A stretch of DNA of 64,000 nt, taken from positions 142,359 through 206,358 of the forward strand of contig NZ_JAYWTM010000015.1 in the NCBI RefSeq assembly GCF_036016195.1, read 5' to 3'. Positions 63,335 through 64,000 of this stretch are shown here, in pieces. Source of the stretch: Brenneria populi (GTDB lineage Bacteria > Pseudomonadota > Gammaproteobacteria > Enterobacterales > Enterobacteriaceae). The translations under genes and the position numbers were made by a program. Under the pieces are notes generated by a model. It was not told the origin of the DNA. It did not search any database and saw only the letters and a program-made list of their open reading frames with translations. Position 1 is the first letter of the stretch. Every line of letters starts with the position of its first letter.

Positions 63335-63649
63335 ATGGCTAATGTTCGCATCCAGGAAGCCGCCTCTTATCGTCTTGACGAGATCTACCGCTACACCCGC
63401 GAGCGATGGGGTACAGAGCAAGCGGATCGCTACATTACCGGCATGTTTCAGGCATTTAGCAAGATAGACACCCATGAAGTCGTATCGCGGCCGGTACCTG
63501 CTGAATTTGAGGTAGAAGGTTTTTTCTTTCGCTACGAGCGACATGTTGTCTACTGGCGCAGACTATCAAACGGCGATATAGGTATCGTGACGGTCCTGCA
63601 TGAGCGGATGCATCAGAGTGATCGGTTTCGAGAAGACTTTGGAATTTGA
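63335..63649 (+). CDS. ParE/RelE-family toxin
   Basis: 104 residues of the RelE/ParE fold: IQEAASYRLDEIYRYTRERWG, ADRYITGMFQAFSKI, and the C-terminal FFFRYERHVVYWRR...GIVTVLHERMHQSDRF. Family members poison gyrase or cleave mRNA. Which applies here cannot be told from sequence alone. Its start at 63335 follows the antitoxin stop by 4 bp. The pair sits between two att-like direct repeats, consistent with a stabilising module of a mobile element. Confidence 0.85.
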   Translation: MANVRIQEAASYRLDEIYRYTRERWGTEQADRYITGMFQAFSKIDTHEVVSRPVPAEFEVEGFFFRYERHVVYWRRLSNGDIGIVTVLHERMHQSDRFREDFGI

Positions 63650-63752
63650 TGGCGGCTTAAGCGTGGTTTTTTTTACATGAGTTAAGGTGCAGACAGGCTG
63701 GCGACGGCTTTTTTATTGCGTCTGTAGGTTTCAGGCAATTTCCAGAGACGGG

Positions 63753-63965
63753 GGTGTACCGCGCACAGGAAAGCGACTCAGCAAACAATCCGCATCCGTA
63801 ACGCACCCGATTTTCGTGTACTAATTTGTGTACTACTTCGGCGTGGTTGACGGTGGTTTTCAGTGGATTTCGCTGGATGCTCAACAGAGCGATTAGCCTG
63901 TTGAATCAGAGAGCTACAGACGTTAGTGGCTGTCTATAGAACAAGAATTGGAGCGGGAAACGAGA
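63753..63965. repeat. ~210-bp direct repeat with tRNA-Gly att-like end, copy 2
   Basis: The same sequence as 62559-62757 apart from scattered changes and about 14 extra bases near 63880-63895. The last 17 bases (63948-63964) are identical to the 3' end of the tRNA-Gly gene at 50233, but no tRNA body follows, so this is an integration scar or distal att site. Confidence 0.82.
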
Positions 63966-64000
63966 TAAATATTTCTCGCTCAATCGGCTGATTTAACAAG

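Overview
The window is chromosomal DNA of an enterobacterium (order Enterobacterales). Its core proteins (Fbp, SpeA, MetK, PurA, Hfq, HflKC, AhpC/F) look very close to Escherichia coli homologues. GC content and the accessory gene set would fit a plant-associated member of the Pectobacteriaceae or Erwiniaceae, but that rank is inference. Gene order is conserved in blocks, and the blocks are joined differently than in E. coli: the fbaA-pgk-epd...tktA...speA-metK-sprT-endA-rsmE-gshB-yqgE-ruvX block runs straight into fbp-mpl and then purA-yjeT-hflCKX-hfq-miaA-mutL-amiB-tsaE-nnr-queG, followed by ahpF-ahpC.

Layout. 1-38 kb is housekeeping: central carbon metabolism (fbaA, pgk, epd, tktA, fbp), polyamine and SAM synthesis, glutathione, peptidoglycan recycling, purine synthesis, membrane protease control, RNA chaperone and tRNA modification, mismatch repair, cell separation and peroxide defence. 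One accessory insertion, a three-gene binding-protein ABC transporter, lies between epd and tktA. 38.4-43.2 kb is a transporter/regulator pocket: an EamA exporter divergent from a LysR regulator, and a 14-TM MFS pump divergent from an MmyB-type XRE regulator. 43.2-50.3 kb is a decaying genomic island next to a tRNA-Gly(GCC). It holds an HxlR/DoxX/VOC/SDR/DsbA-like redox cluster, a GNAT gene, a broken MocR-type regulator and a C-terminally truncated P4-type integrase with an expanded 9-bp tandem repeat. 50.6-61.3 kb is an unusual carbohydrate segment: a 2-hydroxyacid dehydrogenase, a secreted sucrose-isomerase-like GH13 enzyme, a Tat-exported cupin protein directly followed by a 1133-residue GH31 protein with the active-site signature of alpha-1,4-glucan lyase, and a convergent flavin/Fe-S enoate-reductase-like enzyme. 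61.6-64 kb is a graveyard of mobile DNA: a 5'-truncated tautomerase, fragments of an aryl aldehyde and an aryl alcohol dehydrogenase, and a ParDE-type toxin-antitoxin module enclosed by two ~200-bp direct repeats that each end in a copy of the tRNA-Gly 3' end.

Two signals stand out. First, the cupin-glucan lyase pair suggests a bacterial anhydrofructose pathway, in which starch or glycogen is cut to 1,5-anhydro-D-fructose and possibly converted further by the exported cupin protein. Second, a 113-bp non-autonomous mobile element occurs three times with imperfect terminal inverted repeats and 9-11-bp target duplications. Two copies sit in the hairpin loops of intrinsic transcription terminators, and the third sits exactly at the amiB stop codon next to a T-tract. 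A diverged sister family is seen twice more. All functional statements come from reading motifs and comparing with remembered families; no database search was run.
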